64,000 bases of DNA from Dromaius novaehollandiae. Its lineage: Eukaryota > Chordata > Aves > Casuariiformes > Dromaiidae. Both the position numbers and the translations under genes were made by a program. Shown here one piece after another: positions 12,668 through 24,755 of the stretch. Under the pieces are notes generated by a model. The model made no database searches. It worked only from the letters and a program-made list of their open reading frames with translations, and was not told the DNA's origin. The stretch spans positions 62,658,841 through 62,722,840 of the forward strand of contig NC_088132.1 in assembly GCF_036370855.1 (NCBI RefSeq), given 5' to 3'. Numbering within the stretch: position 1 is the first letter of the stretch; every line of letters starts with the position of its first letter.

Positions 12668-15600
12668 TAGCTGAAAGACTCTCAGATTAGCCACTCCAGC
12701 AAGATCTCTTGACCAGGGACCATCTTTTCTCCCTTGTGTTTTGTAACTAGCTAGCTTCTCCTGTGCGTGGAGTGGATACCTCACATTTGGCAACAACAAT
12801 TCTTCTACCCAGCCACCATCCCTTTGGATATTATCCGTTCTCTTCACCATGTTAGCTCAAAGTCATGGCTACCACCACCAGAAAATTAGGAAAATAACAG
12901 TAGCTGACAGTTCTTAGATTATTTAGTGAAAAAGCAATAGGATTGTATATGCAAATAAACTTATAACTGCTGATGTATGACTTCTGGTATCTAAACCACA
13001 CCCCCTGAAAACTGAAACTATTCATGAAGGTCATGAAACCAAAAAACAGGGCCACAAAATTTGTAATGCCTTACCTTTGGGACCATCAGACATCTTCAGC
13101 CATGGACCTAAGGAAAGCCCTTACCCAAGGGAACTCTGGTTGAGTTCCCCTTTCTGAGCTGTCACAGGACAGATGTATTGAATCCACCTTTTGGAACCTA
13201 TTTGCTTTCAAGCCAGTTACATCCACAAAGTCTCTAAGCCTTCATGCACCTTCACAGACTTTCCTCAGGTGCAGGTGCTTTCTCTGGTACATCCAGGGAT
13301 TATGCAGTTTATGACATAGCTGTTCCAGTTCCCAGTTTTACTGTCTGAGGATTACGTGGTAAGTAAAGCATTTACAGCCTTCACAAACTTCTTGACCGTG
13401 CAGTCACCCATTTCACTCACAGAAAAACACAAGAGAGTTAAGAGGCAGAAAATAACGTATGCCCTTTTGGGGATCCCCAGTATGTCTGAGAGTCTTTTTC
13501 CTTTTGTCACTATCCCACAGGGGAGTGCAACCCTTTCTGCTCCCCAGTGTCCATGCTCACTCTTCCAGTCTGGTCATGGTGTGAGTTCCTTCCCCTTCAC
13601 TGGGTGCAGTTCTCCTTCCCCTCTTTAAAATTGCTCACCAAGGGTTATTAGCAGTCTGCAGCTAGTACCCTCCATTGCCCAGGCAACACTACTTCATTGG
13701 TTTTTACCCTTCTAGGACTATTTCAGTTTCTCAGACATTCTCTATTTCCTGACTTAAAATGGACAATTGAGGTTGTACTGAAATCGATATAGAGTTTGTA
13801 GAATGGAATAAATGAACATTGCAGGGTTCCCTGACCCGTCACAGTCAGGGCTCCCTTCAGAGCCTGGGTTAGAGCCATGTGTGCTGCCTTACCCAACATT
13901 TAGCAAAGAAAAACTGCTCAGAGAACAATCATTTGGAGGCTAGTGTGTATTTTTTGCACTGCCTCTGAGGAACATGAAACTCTGTCCACATAATTAAGGA
14001 AACTATGGCACATTCAGTTTTATTCTGGCCCTAATTCTCATGTTTGCCTATTTTATCTCTTCAAAAAATAATACATGTTCTATTCACCGGAATATTTGTT
14101 TCATTTTATCAAACCTGTTTTTCTTGTTACAATAGCATGTGATCCATCAACTATTTAACACAATTCAGAAAAAAAACCAGTAACTCCGCGAGTGCACACA
14201 TTCCAAGGCTGTGATAATAACACAAGTCATGGAGCTTTGCTTTTCAAGAGAGTATCATTTTGTCAGAATGACTGGGTATTGGGTGCGTTTGGGTTAAAAA
14301 TGACCTGTATATTTTTTGTAGTGTTTTTTGAACACAGCTTTTTGATTCCCTTGCCTGCACCTTTAGGACAGGAAGAAAGTTTCCTAGTGCTAACTGCTGC
14401 ATATGAACATGTGACTAATTACACCAGAAACCAGCAGAACTACTGATAGAAAGCACAAGTTCTGAAAATGATCATTTCCAGGATCACCCCGGTATGCACA
14501 TGTTGACAGGCTAAAGGAATTTGAGCTGCTTATTCTAGAAACTTTCTTTCTAAAGTTCCCTTATTAGGCAACTCAAAGTGACTGTAGCTCACTTCATTAA
14601 AGATCCCCCTTTTTCTTTCCAATATGATTTGGTGCAAGTAATTTTGACTTAATCATGCTGACCTCCAAGGTGCAGCTTTCCTGACTTGCAGTATTGCTGT
14701 ATTTCCAAAATAACTCTACAGCCCATCTCATCTTAAGGTGTCTTGCATAGCTGATGGATCAGGAGATATATTTTTGTGATTTTATCTCTGCTGAATGCCT
14801 GCATAATAATTTCAAGGTCTAGCATTTGCTGTTTATATTTATGAGGCCTAATTTAAGGCTGTGTTTCAAAAGTACACAGCACTTCAGTGTTTTTGTCTCC
14901 TTTCCTTCCTGACTGTTGCAGGCCAGGTATTTTTGCCTGCTTTTCCTGCTGGCTATTGCATGCCAACTAACTTACTGCTATGGCACAGAATATACCCCAT
15001 CTGTCACAAGCATTTTTAACAGAGTCTAAGCTGAATGTTGAATGAAGCCATGCCTTATGTAGAGGAGTTTTAATTATTCTCCGGTCTGTGGAATAGGGGA
15101 GTAGGGCCAGAATGAGGAGGGCTGGGTTGTCAGGAAGATAGCTGGAGGGAATCAGAATATATCATTACCTAAGGGAGTGGTATCCTCAGTCTTCATCTAC
15201 TTTAGTTCTCTCACCAGACACATCAAATGACAGTGCTGTAGGGCTTAAAAAAATTGGGGCAAAGCTGGGGCAGCGGGTGGCTGATAATGACAGCCTGTCT
15301 AGATGTCTGAGTGGCAGACAAGTGGAGAGAAAGAAGTTTGCAGTATGGGCTAGCTAAGGTGGAGTGATAACGTATTTGTTTTTATCTGCCTTCTTTCCTG
15401 AGCAGGGTTTGGGAGCTGGTTAAGCTGGCTAGCTCTACATGAGCTTCACAAGGCTGTTTATTAATTTTTTTGCTAAGAAAAGTGAATTATTGACAATTTC
15501 AGCTTGCCCACAAATGATTGCTATTGCATGGAGCACAAGAACGAATGACTTATGACTCTTGCTTTACTGGAGAAGCAAGAGGCAACCACAGTCTGATTTC

Positions 15601-18600
15601 TTTCCACACCTCCTACAAGGACCCAGCGTTACGCACTCACTGCATATGGAATTACTAGGGGCAAAGGAGAAGCTCTCTGGGAGGGGACATAGTAGCAGTA
15701 CTGCCAGTCTTTCTCTCATGTGAATAATTATGTCTGTTCCATGTCCATATCACTATTTACACATGGAAATCTCTCTATTTCCTATTCCCCAGGCAAAGCT
15801 GACACGTCCCTCTAGCTTATTCAGATCTGGGGCACATGCATATGTAGCTGGCACCACGGCCACAAGCAATCTGCAGCCCTCCCACCGATGCCACCCTGAG
15901 CCCTGCAAGGCCAGGAGGTGCTGTTGCTCCCAGCGCAGCTGCAAGCCCTGGCACTTCCCACAGATTCTCAGAAGATGAGAGGTGTCTCATCAGCTCAGGA
16001 CTGCCTTTCCTGGCCCAGACCTCTTTGTGATTACAGTAAGCTGGCAGTAAGGAGTAGGTAGTATAGGGCTACCCCATCACGTTCACACAGAGGAAAATTC
16101 CTGATCAAAAAGTTTTACCACCTCCAGTGAAACAAAGCAGATTTGGGAAGCAGATGGGGAGGGAGCACATACAAGCGTAGGGTTTCTCTTACTCAGCTGT
16201 GCCTATCTAAATGTTAGGCATTTAGGTGGGGTAGTCGTAAGTCTCCACCTGCAGTCAAAGAAGAGAAACAGGCATTTCCGGAGACACATTCATGCCATAT
16301 GAGACAAATCTCTAAAGAGAGGTACCTGCAGCAGCTGATTCATCCCATCTCGCACTTTCTCCATAGACTAGAGAGGGAGTCTAGACAACTAGGTGTCTAA
16401 CTTGTAGATGGCAAAAATTAGGTGAGATGAGGTCCACGCACTATAGATAAAAATAAACATGGGATATATGAGTTTCCTTTTGATACTATCTCCCAGCTGG
16501 TCTTCTACAAAGTTAATGATGTTGATTTTTTCTTTTTTAATGTCAACTGTTATCTGAAGCCAAATATTTATTTAGTAGCTAAACAGGTCAAACCAGCTAT
16601 TATAGATCTGCCTGTTGATTAGCAGCAGTTTTGTTTCCACATAAGACAATTAATGCACCATTCTCATCCTGTGCCATAGTAGCCTTTTAATCAAAGTCTA
16701 TCACAAATATCACAGAGCCCATGACATCCTGGGGAAGATGCTGAAAGGTTTCTCTCTTCCACTCCCTGTTGTTTCAGCAGCCAACAAAGAATTGCTCAGA
16801 TGTAAAGGTGGCAGGCCTTGTATAAAAAATATATCATGTAAAGTATACAGACTCTCTGAACTTACCCACCACTTCAGATTTCCAGCTTAGTTATTTGTGA
16901 TGATAGTCAGCAAGTAATTCCTTACCAACAAACAGTTTGCAAAACGCTTATTGCCAATAGTCCTAATTTCTGCTCTCTTGGTTACATATCAGGTAACACT
17001 GCATCTGCCTCCTGAAAAGATGCAAGAACACACACAGAGTAAGATCTGCAGAGGAACCCGTTTCCATCTTGGCCTAGGACCACAGTGAACTTGATGTCAT
17101 GCAAAGATGAAAAAGCAAATCAAAGAGCAAAATGACATTTCCTTCCCTATATGACTTACAATCTTAATATAAAAAAGAGGCAACAGGTAGGTACAGAGGG
17201 AACTACAAGAAAAATGGCAGTAATGGTCAGCTTGTCAGGCAGTACACATTGCACTTCTGTATCATGACTTATTCAGGCTTCTGTAAACGTCATGGAAGAA
17301 AAGAGCTTGATGGAGACAAGCTGCCATTCTTCAGAGGCTTATAGCAGACTCCTGAACACCAGCACGACATGCATTTTCTCAAAGCCAAATGTAGTCCTCT
17401 GTTCCTTCAAAGAGAGAAGACGACCTTCCAGGACAAGGTTCAGGAGAGTGATTCCAAAATGGCATCTTTTGTTGCCCAGAGTAAGACTTCTAATTCTCAG
17501 CAAAGGACAGAATTTAAAACATACCCTCTCTCCTTGGCAGTGATATTGCCCAGCTTTGGCAGCTCCCCACTCAGCCGCCTTCTATAAATCCCACTCCAAG
17601 GTGCCAAATTTCCAGCATGCCCATGGATCAAATTTGGATGTTAAAAATGCCAACGAGTGCCTACAACTCAGGAACTATGACCTTCAGCATTATAACGTCC
17701 AAGTCCCTTTTTGGATATAGCCCAAAGACACTGGAGGGCCATATGGAAAGAGAAACAGGGACTGTTCACATGTATTTTAGGTAGGAATGACATCCTCTTT
17801 CTCAGCTGCATCAGATCGTGCACTGTTAGTTTCCGATCTGCAAAAGCACTGGATGCGAAGTCCCCCCTTTCTAAAGAAAAGAAAACAAGACACCAGTTTT
17901 ACAACAGGATCCATAGGCACATGTGCCACAGTAAGAACATGGGCCAAAGTGACACAGATTTCAAACAAGCCATACTGCTGAGTGTGACAGACCAAGGAGA
18001 AGTCCCTCATAGGTGACCACTGCTGAAACAGTCTTGGCTTAGAGTGGAAGAGTGCGAGCAAGGTGCTAGTTGCTCATGAGGGGCCTGTACATTTTTTACA
18101 GACTTGATGCAAACTGTGAAACTCTGGTAGAGGGTTTATTTGCTTTAGGTAAATGTCTAGCTTAATATTCAATCTTTGCAATAATCAGAGAGCATGCAAA
18201 TATTTGTAAGAGCAAACAAAAAGGCCACAAACATCTCTTTCGTATTCAAGCAAACAGTTTACATCTCCCTGTTCCCTTTATCCTGTCTTCAGACGTGTAT
18301 CGCTCAGCAGTAACATCTAGTTATGATTTATTTATTTATTTGCTTGGTTTGATTTGCATCTCACAGGGGTCCATATCACCCAGCTCAAGGCAAAAGCTAG
18401 GAAAACATAAGGTTGTGCTTAAAATATAACTTGTAAGTCACCCACAGAGCGGGAAACTGTCCAACATGAAATTATTCTGTTCTGTCCTTCATTCCCAAGT
18501 GGAGAAAAGCTTTTAAATCAAGCAAACCCATCGTATATCTACAGTAACTACAGAAAAATTGTATTATCAACTTCTAAAATGAGACAAATGTTCTCAACAG

Positions 18601-20367
18601 AACTATTCCCTTGCACAGAGCCATGCATTAGTCCTAGGTCCCAAGTAAGTTTCATACTGAGGATTCTGGTGACATGTAAGTGGCTGTTTGTACTGGGTCT
18701 GCCCTGATGTGAGTTACATCTTTCTATCTGAGCTCTGCACACAGTAAAGGTAGCACTTGATAGGTCACTGCTCTGTGACAGTTCAACCCAGGGCCACTGT
18801 TCAAGGGGAGAATATGATGTATTGTATCTTGGCCTCAGTCTCTCAGGGAAATTTGCTAGTCTCTTCTGTCTCTTGTGTTTGCAGTGAAATGAAACACATA
18901 TTCCAATAATTAAAAAAATGCATTCTTAAATCATTCGTATCTACATTTTTCGTTTCACACTGCACTGCCGAACTGCGCAGGGCTGGCCCTGTCTTTTGAA
19001 AAGTCAAAGACTTAAAAACAGCATATAATTTTCAGAAGCCATAGACCAGAGATCAGAACCTCTCCAGGGCACGTATACTAACTTATTCAGGAATGAGCAA
19101 ACTGCTTTATCCTGTTGTTCTTTGGTTTGTGCAGAATAAACATTCCAGACTGATACACATCATACACAAAGGCCCTTTTCTGGCTCAGGGGAGTAGGGAC
19201 AGTATCGTGTTTTGTTTGGTCATAGACCTGAAAACAAAAGGCCTCATTTAGAGATATTACTCATTTTCTGAGCAGCAGTATAAACATGATCTGCACTCTA
19301 AAAATGGCACTCAGGTGTGTTTCACTTCTTCAGGAAAGGTGCAGGTAATATACTCCCTGCTTATTTGTGCTTGCACAGATGTTTCCTCGCCTGCACTGTC
19401 AGTCAGGGTAGAGGACTGACATGGTTTAAACTCTTCTTCCTCCATTTCCCCTCATAGTGCACAGCCTTAAAGATAAGCCTCTCACCAATATTAACTTCAC
19501 TTTCTGGAGGGCTTCAGTGAAAGAACAATTCATTCACTGGTTTTTGGCCCTCAGCCCTGAATTTGGTCATTCATTTGGGCCAAATTCTACCCTCAGACAT
19601 GGCCAAATGTGGACACACAATGACTTCAGTGGTAATTCTGCCCACTGAGCTGAGAGCACAATCTAGCTGTTAAAGCTGACACAAATCCTGATGCAGAATC
19701 TTTCCTTTGTTCTTTGTTATCTCAGAAAGAATTTTAGCCTCCCTTGCAGCTGTTATTTTTATCCAACAATAACAACACTTTGTGGTCTCTACAAAAAATT
19801 AAAATCTGCCAAAAACTCCTTGTTAAAAAAATAGCACTGTTCAGGGTTGAAAGTAACATTTCCCTTGCATTACTGCTTTTAGGTACCATGTTTAAATACA
19901 TAGGATGCATTTTTATATTGATTTAGGCAGTTGCATTTCCTGTTGCAGGGATGAAAACAGCATGTATTTTTAAAATCTACTCTCCAACTTCCAGTGGACA
20001 AAAATATATTTCAAATGACACATGACCGGGTTCTGATCCCTTTTCTGATATTGAGGAATATTTTACTCTTTATCCTATTGAAAAGAGTGAAACCTTCTAT
20101 GGAATAAAATACCTTTCAGTAACAGTAAGGATATTAACTTCTAACCTTTTGTGACAGCAGTGCCTCCATAATTACAACCATGTAGCAAATCCAATGCATG
20201 GTCTAGGAAAATGCCAACAAAACCCCAAACAAATTAGTAAACAAATAAACAGCAAATCCTGCCTTGTGATTAACTGCATGCCCTTACATTTAAATGAGCA
20301 ACAAACTACATATGAATTTGTAGATTAATACAGTCCAGACAAAACATGTTTTATTTCTGTATTTATT

Positions 20368-20412
20368 CAAATATATAAATATACAAATATATATATATAA
20401 ATAATATATAAA
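20368..20412. repeat. AT-dinucleotide-rich tract
   Basis: A nearly pure alternating A/T stretch (ATATAT and ATAAAT words), read directly. It is low-complexity and easily melted. Confidence 0.8.
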
Positions 20413-20605
20413 ACTTATACAAAAGTTTAATGAAGTACTTACTGTTTTTCAAATTACTGTGCTCCAAATTGAAGTCTGTTTATATCTTCTGCTATTCCAA
20501 GATGCTCAAAATATTGTAAAGATTTTGAGAAAATGGGTCAAGAAGACAGGAAAAATTGAAGTTTAAAATGAGATACTACCAGTTTCTGAGTATTGGCTCA
20601 CACAA

Positions 20606-20643
20606 GCACACACACGTGCACGTGCGCGCACACACACACACAT
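20606..20643. repeat. 38-nt alternating purine-pyrimidine tract (CA/CG)
   Basis: Every base from 20,606 to 20,643 alternates purine and pyrimidine, with a central GTGCACGTGCGCGC core flanked by CA repeats. Such tracts, particularly with CG steps, are the classic substrate for left-handed Z-DNA. The core also contains an overlapping GTGCAC/CACGTG palindrome. Confidence 0.85.
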
Positions 20644-22190
20644 TCAGGCTTGTGATAATGTAGAATGGCTTGTTCGAGGGCGCCCACCATACTTTACTTT
20701 GGATGAATTATTCTTGGCTCATGGAAATGGCACATTTGGTTGCTGATGATCTGTGCTTGTAATGAAAGGGGCTGGAAGATCAGTGAACTTACTTAGTTCC
20801 TAGCATGGCTCCGCAGGCTGCGCAGGGTTCTCAGTTCCCCGTTGCTCCCATCCGGGGGGGGCCCTTACTGGGGCAGGTACCAGACAGGAACCCACAGCAA
20901 GGTGCAGGGCAAGCGAGCAAACAGAGCAGGCAGAGAGAAGCAGTATGCAGAAAAGGGAAGGCAAACAAACAGTCTCATAGCATCTGCTGCTCCCTTGTGT
21001 ATCTGCAAGGAAAGCAGACAAGTTTGGGGGAAAAAAACCACCGGCCATTGAATGTAAGCCTGAATTCAGCAGGGCATGCCCCAAGATGCTTTTTTACTCT
21101 TAATGATGTGCCACAGATTTTGAAGGACTGGACATTTTATGTTGGACTATACATTTCATATGTGTAAAGTAATTGTATGGGAAACAGATGATCAGTTCTT
21201 AAGTTTCAAAAGGGCCTTTGGCACAAGCATTATAGCACTCTTTTTCACGTGTACGTGAGGTCCCTTGTCCATCTCAGTGTGGGGAGGAGGAGGAGAACTG
21301 CTTTTCTATACGTACATAAACCAGCAGCCTTTTGCTTAAGATGCGTAGACAGCATAACATACTGTGTCTGTGAGTTCTTCACTTTGGTAGCAACTCAGTG
21401 GCCCTGTCCTGAAGGTGTGCTTTTTGTTCTAGGATGTTTCAGCAAATGGAAAGATACTGACTTTGTTTTCTATAGTCCGGATGACCATTTGTTTTTTATC
21501 TCTCTGAAAAAAAATCCTTGGAGGAAGATTAAGGCCACAGTTCTTAGAATAGAGAACATGACATTTTCCACAAGAAACATATGGACAAAAACAGAAACAA
21601 AAGCAGAAATGTATTTTACAGACATCATAGGAGAACAAAATTAAGACTATCACAGATAGGTGAATGAGAGTGGTAAAATATCTTTAAATTTAAAGTAAGA
21701 CCACTTTGGGGGTGCATTTTACTTTCTGGACTTCTAAATCTGCCCTGCCTTTTCACTTTCTGTCACCTGGACTGTAAACTATTCAAGACAAGAAGAATGT
21801 GTATTAGGATTCAGGATGAACTCTGTTTATAGTGATTAACAATGGACAGAAACGTACTGCTGAAGGGGGAAATTTCCTTATTAGGATGTGTCTTTGGCAG
21901 GAGTGGTAGGTCTCTCTGCAGGAGAGCCATTGTGCAGGGAAAGAGGAGATGCAAGAGTGAGTCTGGCACTAAACCCTAGGCACAGGAGATAGGTAGCTCC
22001 ACTGCCCAGAGCTCCATGGCGTGCAGCCTGGCAAAGCAGCACTTACCTTGCGGATCAGGAAAGGAATACAATAGTGAAGAATCTGAATACTGATAATCCA
22101 AGGTCTAGTTAAGACTGGGTTATAATAAAAGTAGGAATCCTCACATGATTATATAAAAACTTTTATACATCCTCACGTGGTTGTATTAGA
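20644..22190. other. intergenic DNA with one unsupported ATG-initiated frame
   Basis: A locally GC-richer patch at 20,800-20,920 opens a 120-codon frame from an ATG at 20,805 to 21,167. It matches no family I know and has no splice or homology support, so I do not annotate a gene. The rest shows nothing. Confidence 0.5.
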
Positions 22191-22390
22191 AGTTAGGCAT
22201 TTTGTCCAAATTAGTCATCTTGGCTCCCTCTCTCGTCAGTGAGAGACAGATACTTCAGAGGGTGAGTTTTTATCCTGCCTGTTGTTATCCTAGGATAACA
22301 TCACTCACCTTCTGAAGATACTAATCTCTTTCCCTTGACTGCAGATAGAACCTAGATGATAAAACCCCAGAGTCTAATTTATGCCTAATC
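22191..22390. repeat. imperfect 200-bp inverted repeat (fold-back element candidate)
   Basis: The two halves are reverse complements in blocks. AGTTAGGCAT (22,191) pairs with ATGCCTAATC (22,381), AAATTAG (22,208) with CTAATTT (22,374), GTCATCTTGG (22,214) with CCTAGATGAT (22,351), and TACTTCAGAGGGTGAGT (22,251-22,267) with the segment 22,303-22,320. The centre is an 18-bp perfect palindrome (TGTTATCCT/AGGATAACA, 22,283-22,300). The left half has about 13 extra bases next to the centre. The architecture is that of a degraded MITE/fold-back element. The central TTATC-CTAG-GATAA core matches the hairpin at 23,941-24,043. Confidence 0.55.
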
Positions 22391-23940
22391 TTTAGATGGC
22401 TCAAGTAGAATGAATCCCATGGAAGAAATCTGAAATAGAGACTGGTTACAGTCTTAACACTTTGTCTAGAGATTTTGCAGTTCCCTTTCAATCCTAATTA
22501 AAACTGGCAGCACAGCCACAGGGGTGGAAGTATCTGTGAGAATGCTGAAGGAAAACAGCCTTTTTTGGCTACTAGTTACATGAACCTGCTCTGGGAAGCT
22601 GCAGGTAATGCGATACTGAAAATGCCAGTGTTTTCCAGAGCCTGATCTATACCCACATTCCCTCTGCGACTATCCAAAATGGAGCTGTGCTGGCATTAGG
22701 AACAGCAAGCTATTTTTGCCACACAGCATGAAAGGGCAGGCTGACAGCTCTCCAGCTAGCTAAAGAAATTAACATTCTCCATTAACGGAGCGTATGGCAA
22801 CACAACAGACACAGCAAATTTGCCAAAGAATTCATTACAGTGGATTACTGTAGTGTGGATTGCATTGCTGTATAATGATCCCTTTGTTAGGTGTAAGCTG
22901 CACATCCCTACATGAGAAGTTTGATCAAATATTTCATCGTTTTAGATTTTCATTTCACTTTTTTATAAAAAAGATTGCAATACCTATATAAATGTTGCCT
23001 TTGGTGTCAAAAATCATATGTAATTCTAACAGAGAGGGACATTTTGCCTCCTTTCCATCAATGGGTAGAAGTTACTCTGCAAGCAAATTCCTAGTGAAGC
23101 TCTTTTTGCATACACCAGCCATATTTTCTTCTTAGATGTATCTATTAACCTGGTTTTGCTCCACTGAAGTCAGTGAAATAATTTCAGCTTTTCATTGATG
23201 CAGAGGAGATCAGAATCTGCTGCCTGTGACATTAGCCTTCAGATTGCCTGTTCAAGCAGGTCCCACATCATTAAGTAGTTTTTTTATACAGAACTGAAAC
23301 TACACTGCAGAGAGGGGGAGGTGGCTCTGTAGTTAAAGCTCCTGCACAGGATCATGCACTGGTTTAAGGCCTCTTTGTGCTAACGTTTAGGAAGTTTAAG
23401 GGCTAAACAGTTGTGCCAGATCTGTAACTCTGGATGACTCCAACTGGGAGACTCAGGAGCCTGAGGGCTGGCTTTATCATCCCCCTTTCATATACAGTGT
23501 ATGGGCATGGAAGGAGTGGAGCAGAGCTTCCTTGAGACCACAGCCACACACAGGACTTAGAGCTGCCCTGAATGAAGTGCTCAGTCAGCATCCGGACCGC
23601 AAAATTCTCTCCAGAAAGCTTAATTCTATTCTACTGTGTAACCTAAATCTTCAGTATAAATGCAATGGGACCAGTCCAGTGAAAATGTGTCTTTACATAA
23701 GTATATTTCTGGGTATGGTTCAATTTATATAAACCATCAATGTAATCATCAATAAGAAACAAAAACTGGCATCTGGTGACCCCATAATTTCAGAGAGGTT
23801 ATAATCGGAGCAAGAGAGGTTATTTGGGAAGCTTCAAAGAATCTTTCCCATTCCAGAATCAGATCTCTTGCTGATATCTTAGTTCCTCCTCTGAATAATA
23901 ATGCTGAAGCTTTATTAGTTAATCAATAAGACATGATACA
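22391..23940. other. intergenic DNA without recognisable genes
   Basis: AT-rich noncoding sequence. No exon, long repeat or structured RNA was recognised. Confidence 0.5.
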
Positions 23941-24043
23941 GGGTATGGTTATCATAAGATAATCACACCCTGGAGCATTTTGAGGCATGAGCCTTATGCC
24001 TCTAATCAGATTGGGGTGAGATTATCTTTTGATAACCACACCC
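23941..24043. repeat. 103-nt hairpin with paired TTATC-N4-GATAA palindromes
   Basis: The arms 23,941-23,970 and 24,014-24,043 are reverse complements at 27 of 30 positions (mismatches at arm positions 5, 15 and 25). Inside, after a roughly 10-nt unpaired stretch, GAGGCAT and ATGCCTC form an apical stem. Each arm is itself an imperfect palindrome, GGGT..GGTTATC-N4-GATAA...CACCC. The whole is therefore two copies of one palindromic 30-bp unit separated by 43 bp. It contains four WGATAR-type GATA motifs. It could be a MITE/fold-back element, a regulatory GATA cluster or a hairpin RNA, and the sequence alone does not decide. Confidence 0.7.
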
Positions 24044-24624
24044 TTGGGGACCGGCTCATTTCTATTATGAGAAAATTTTATGGTTGGGGAAAATGTGCAT
24101 TTCTGCTGTAGAAAAATGAAAATGGTAGTTTAGAATTAACAGCCATTTCTCCCAAGCTGAAGAATTAGATTTCCTTTTATAATGCTCCAATGGAATTCCT
24201 CACTATCCATGCCATTTTAAGGCAAAATAATTTCTAAAAAGGTGCTGTGCTTGGAAGTCAGTTTTAACCTAGCATATATATATTTATATACATCAAAGAG
24301 GCAAACGGGAAAAAAATAACTAATGATAAGTTTGCTGCAGAGCTGAAAAACAAAGAAAGGCATTGCCTATTTTGCTCTCCTGACAACAACAGAAAAAGGC
24401 CAGCAGATTAGGCATTGTTTGTCATGTCTTACATGCTACACAACAGATCCCTGATTATGTATATTAGAACCCTATCTGCAGTTAGTTGTTGTTTAAGGTT
24501 GACTAGTAGTAAATTGCAATATTGATAAAATGTTCAACTTCTTTGAAAAAAAAGGAAAATAGAACATTAACTTAGTACTTTTTTATCACTGCGCTTCACC
24601 CCTGTGTTCCCACCCCCTGCCTTT

Positions 24625-24755
24625 GACAGACTGGGAAATGAAGACATGAAGAGATGAAATTACTAGTCCCAATTGAGCCAAGACCCCAGTGGCAGGGCCA
24701 GCAGCAGAATCATAGTTTCAGCCTGGAGCAAACTGCTAAGCTGTAGTCCCTCCTA
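24625..24755 (+). mobile_element. MIR-like CORE-SINE relic
   Basis: The order of motifs is that of a diverged MIR 3' half. TTTGACAGACTGGGAAATGA corresponds to the 'tttacagatgaggaaactga' block. An AGAGAT.AAATTACTAGTCCC segment corresponds to 'gaggttaagtaacttgccc'. Next comes a GTGGCAGGGCC block, then a tail with CTGCTAAGCTGTAGTCCCTCC. The match is by eye and highly diverged, as expected for an element that predates amniote radiations. Boundaries are approximate. Confidence 0.45.

Larger units (their letters stand above)
9493..20367. other. intergenic DNA without recognisable genes
   Basis: No reading frame is convincing. Contents noted are a perfect 25-bp tandem duplication (10,763-10,812), a local triplication of a TTTTCATGAGC word (12,611-12,667), a moderately GC-richer patch at 15,730-15,980 whose frames match nothing known, and an ATTT run near 18,328. 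The remainder is ordinary AT-rich noncoding DNA. Confidence 0.5.

Noticed and set aside
20805-21167. 120-codon ATG-initiated plus-strand frame
   Set aside because: The composition is low-complexity Q/G/P, then AT-rich noise. No domain, no conserved motif and no exon context.
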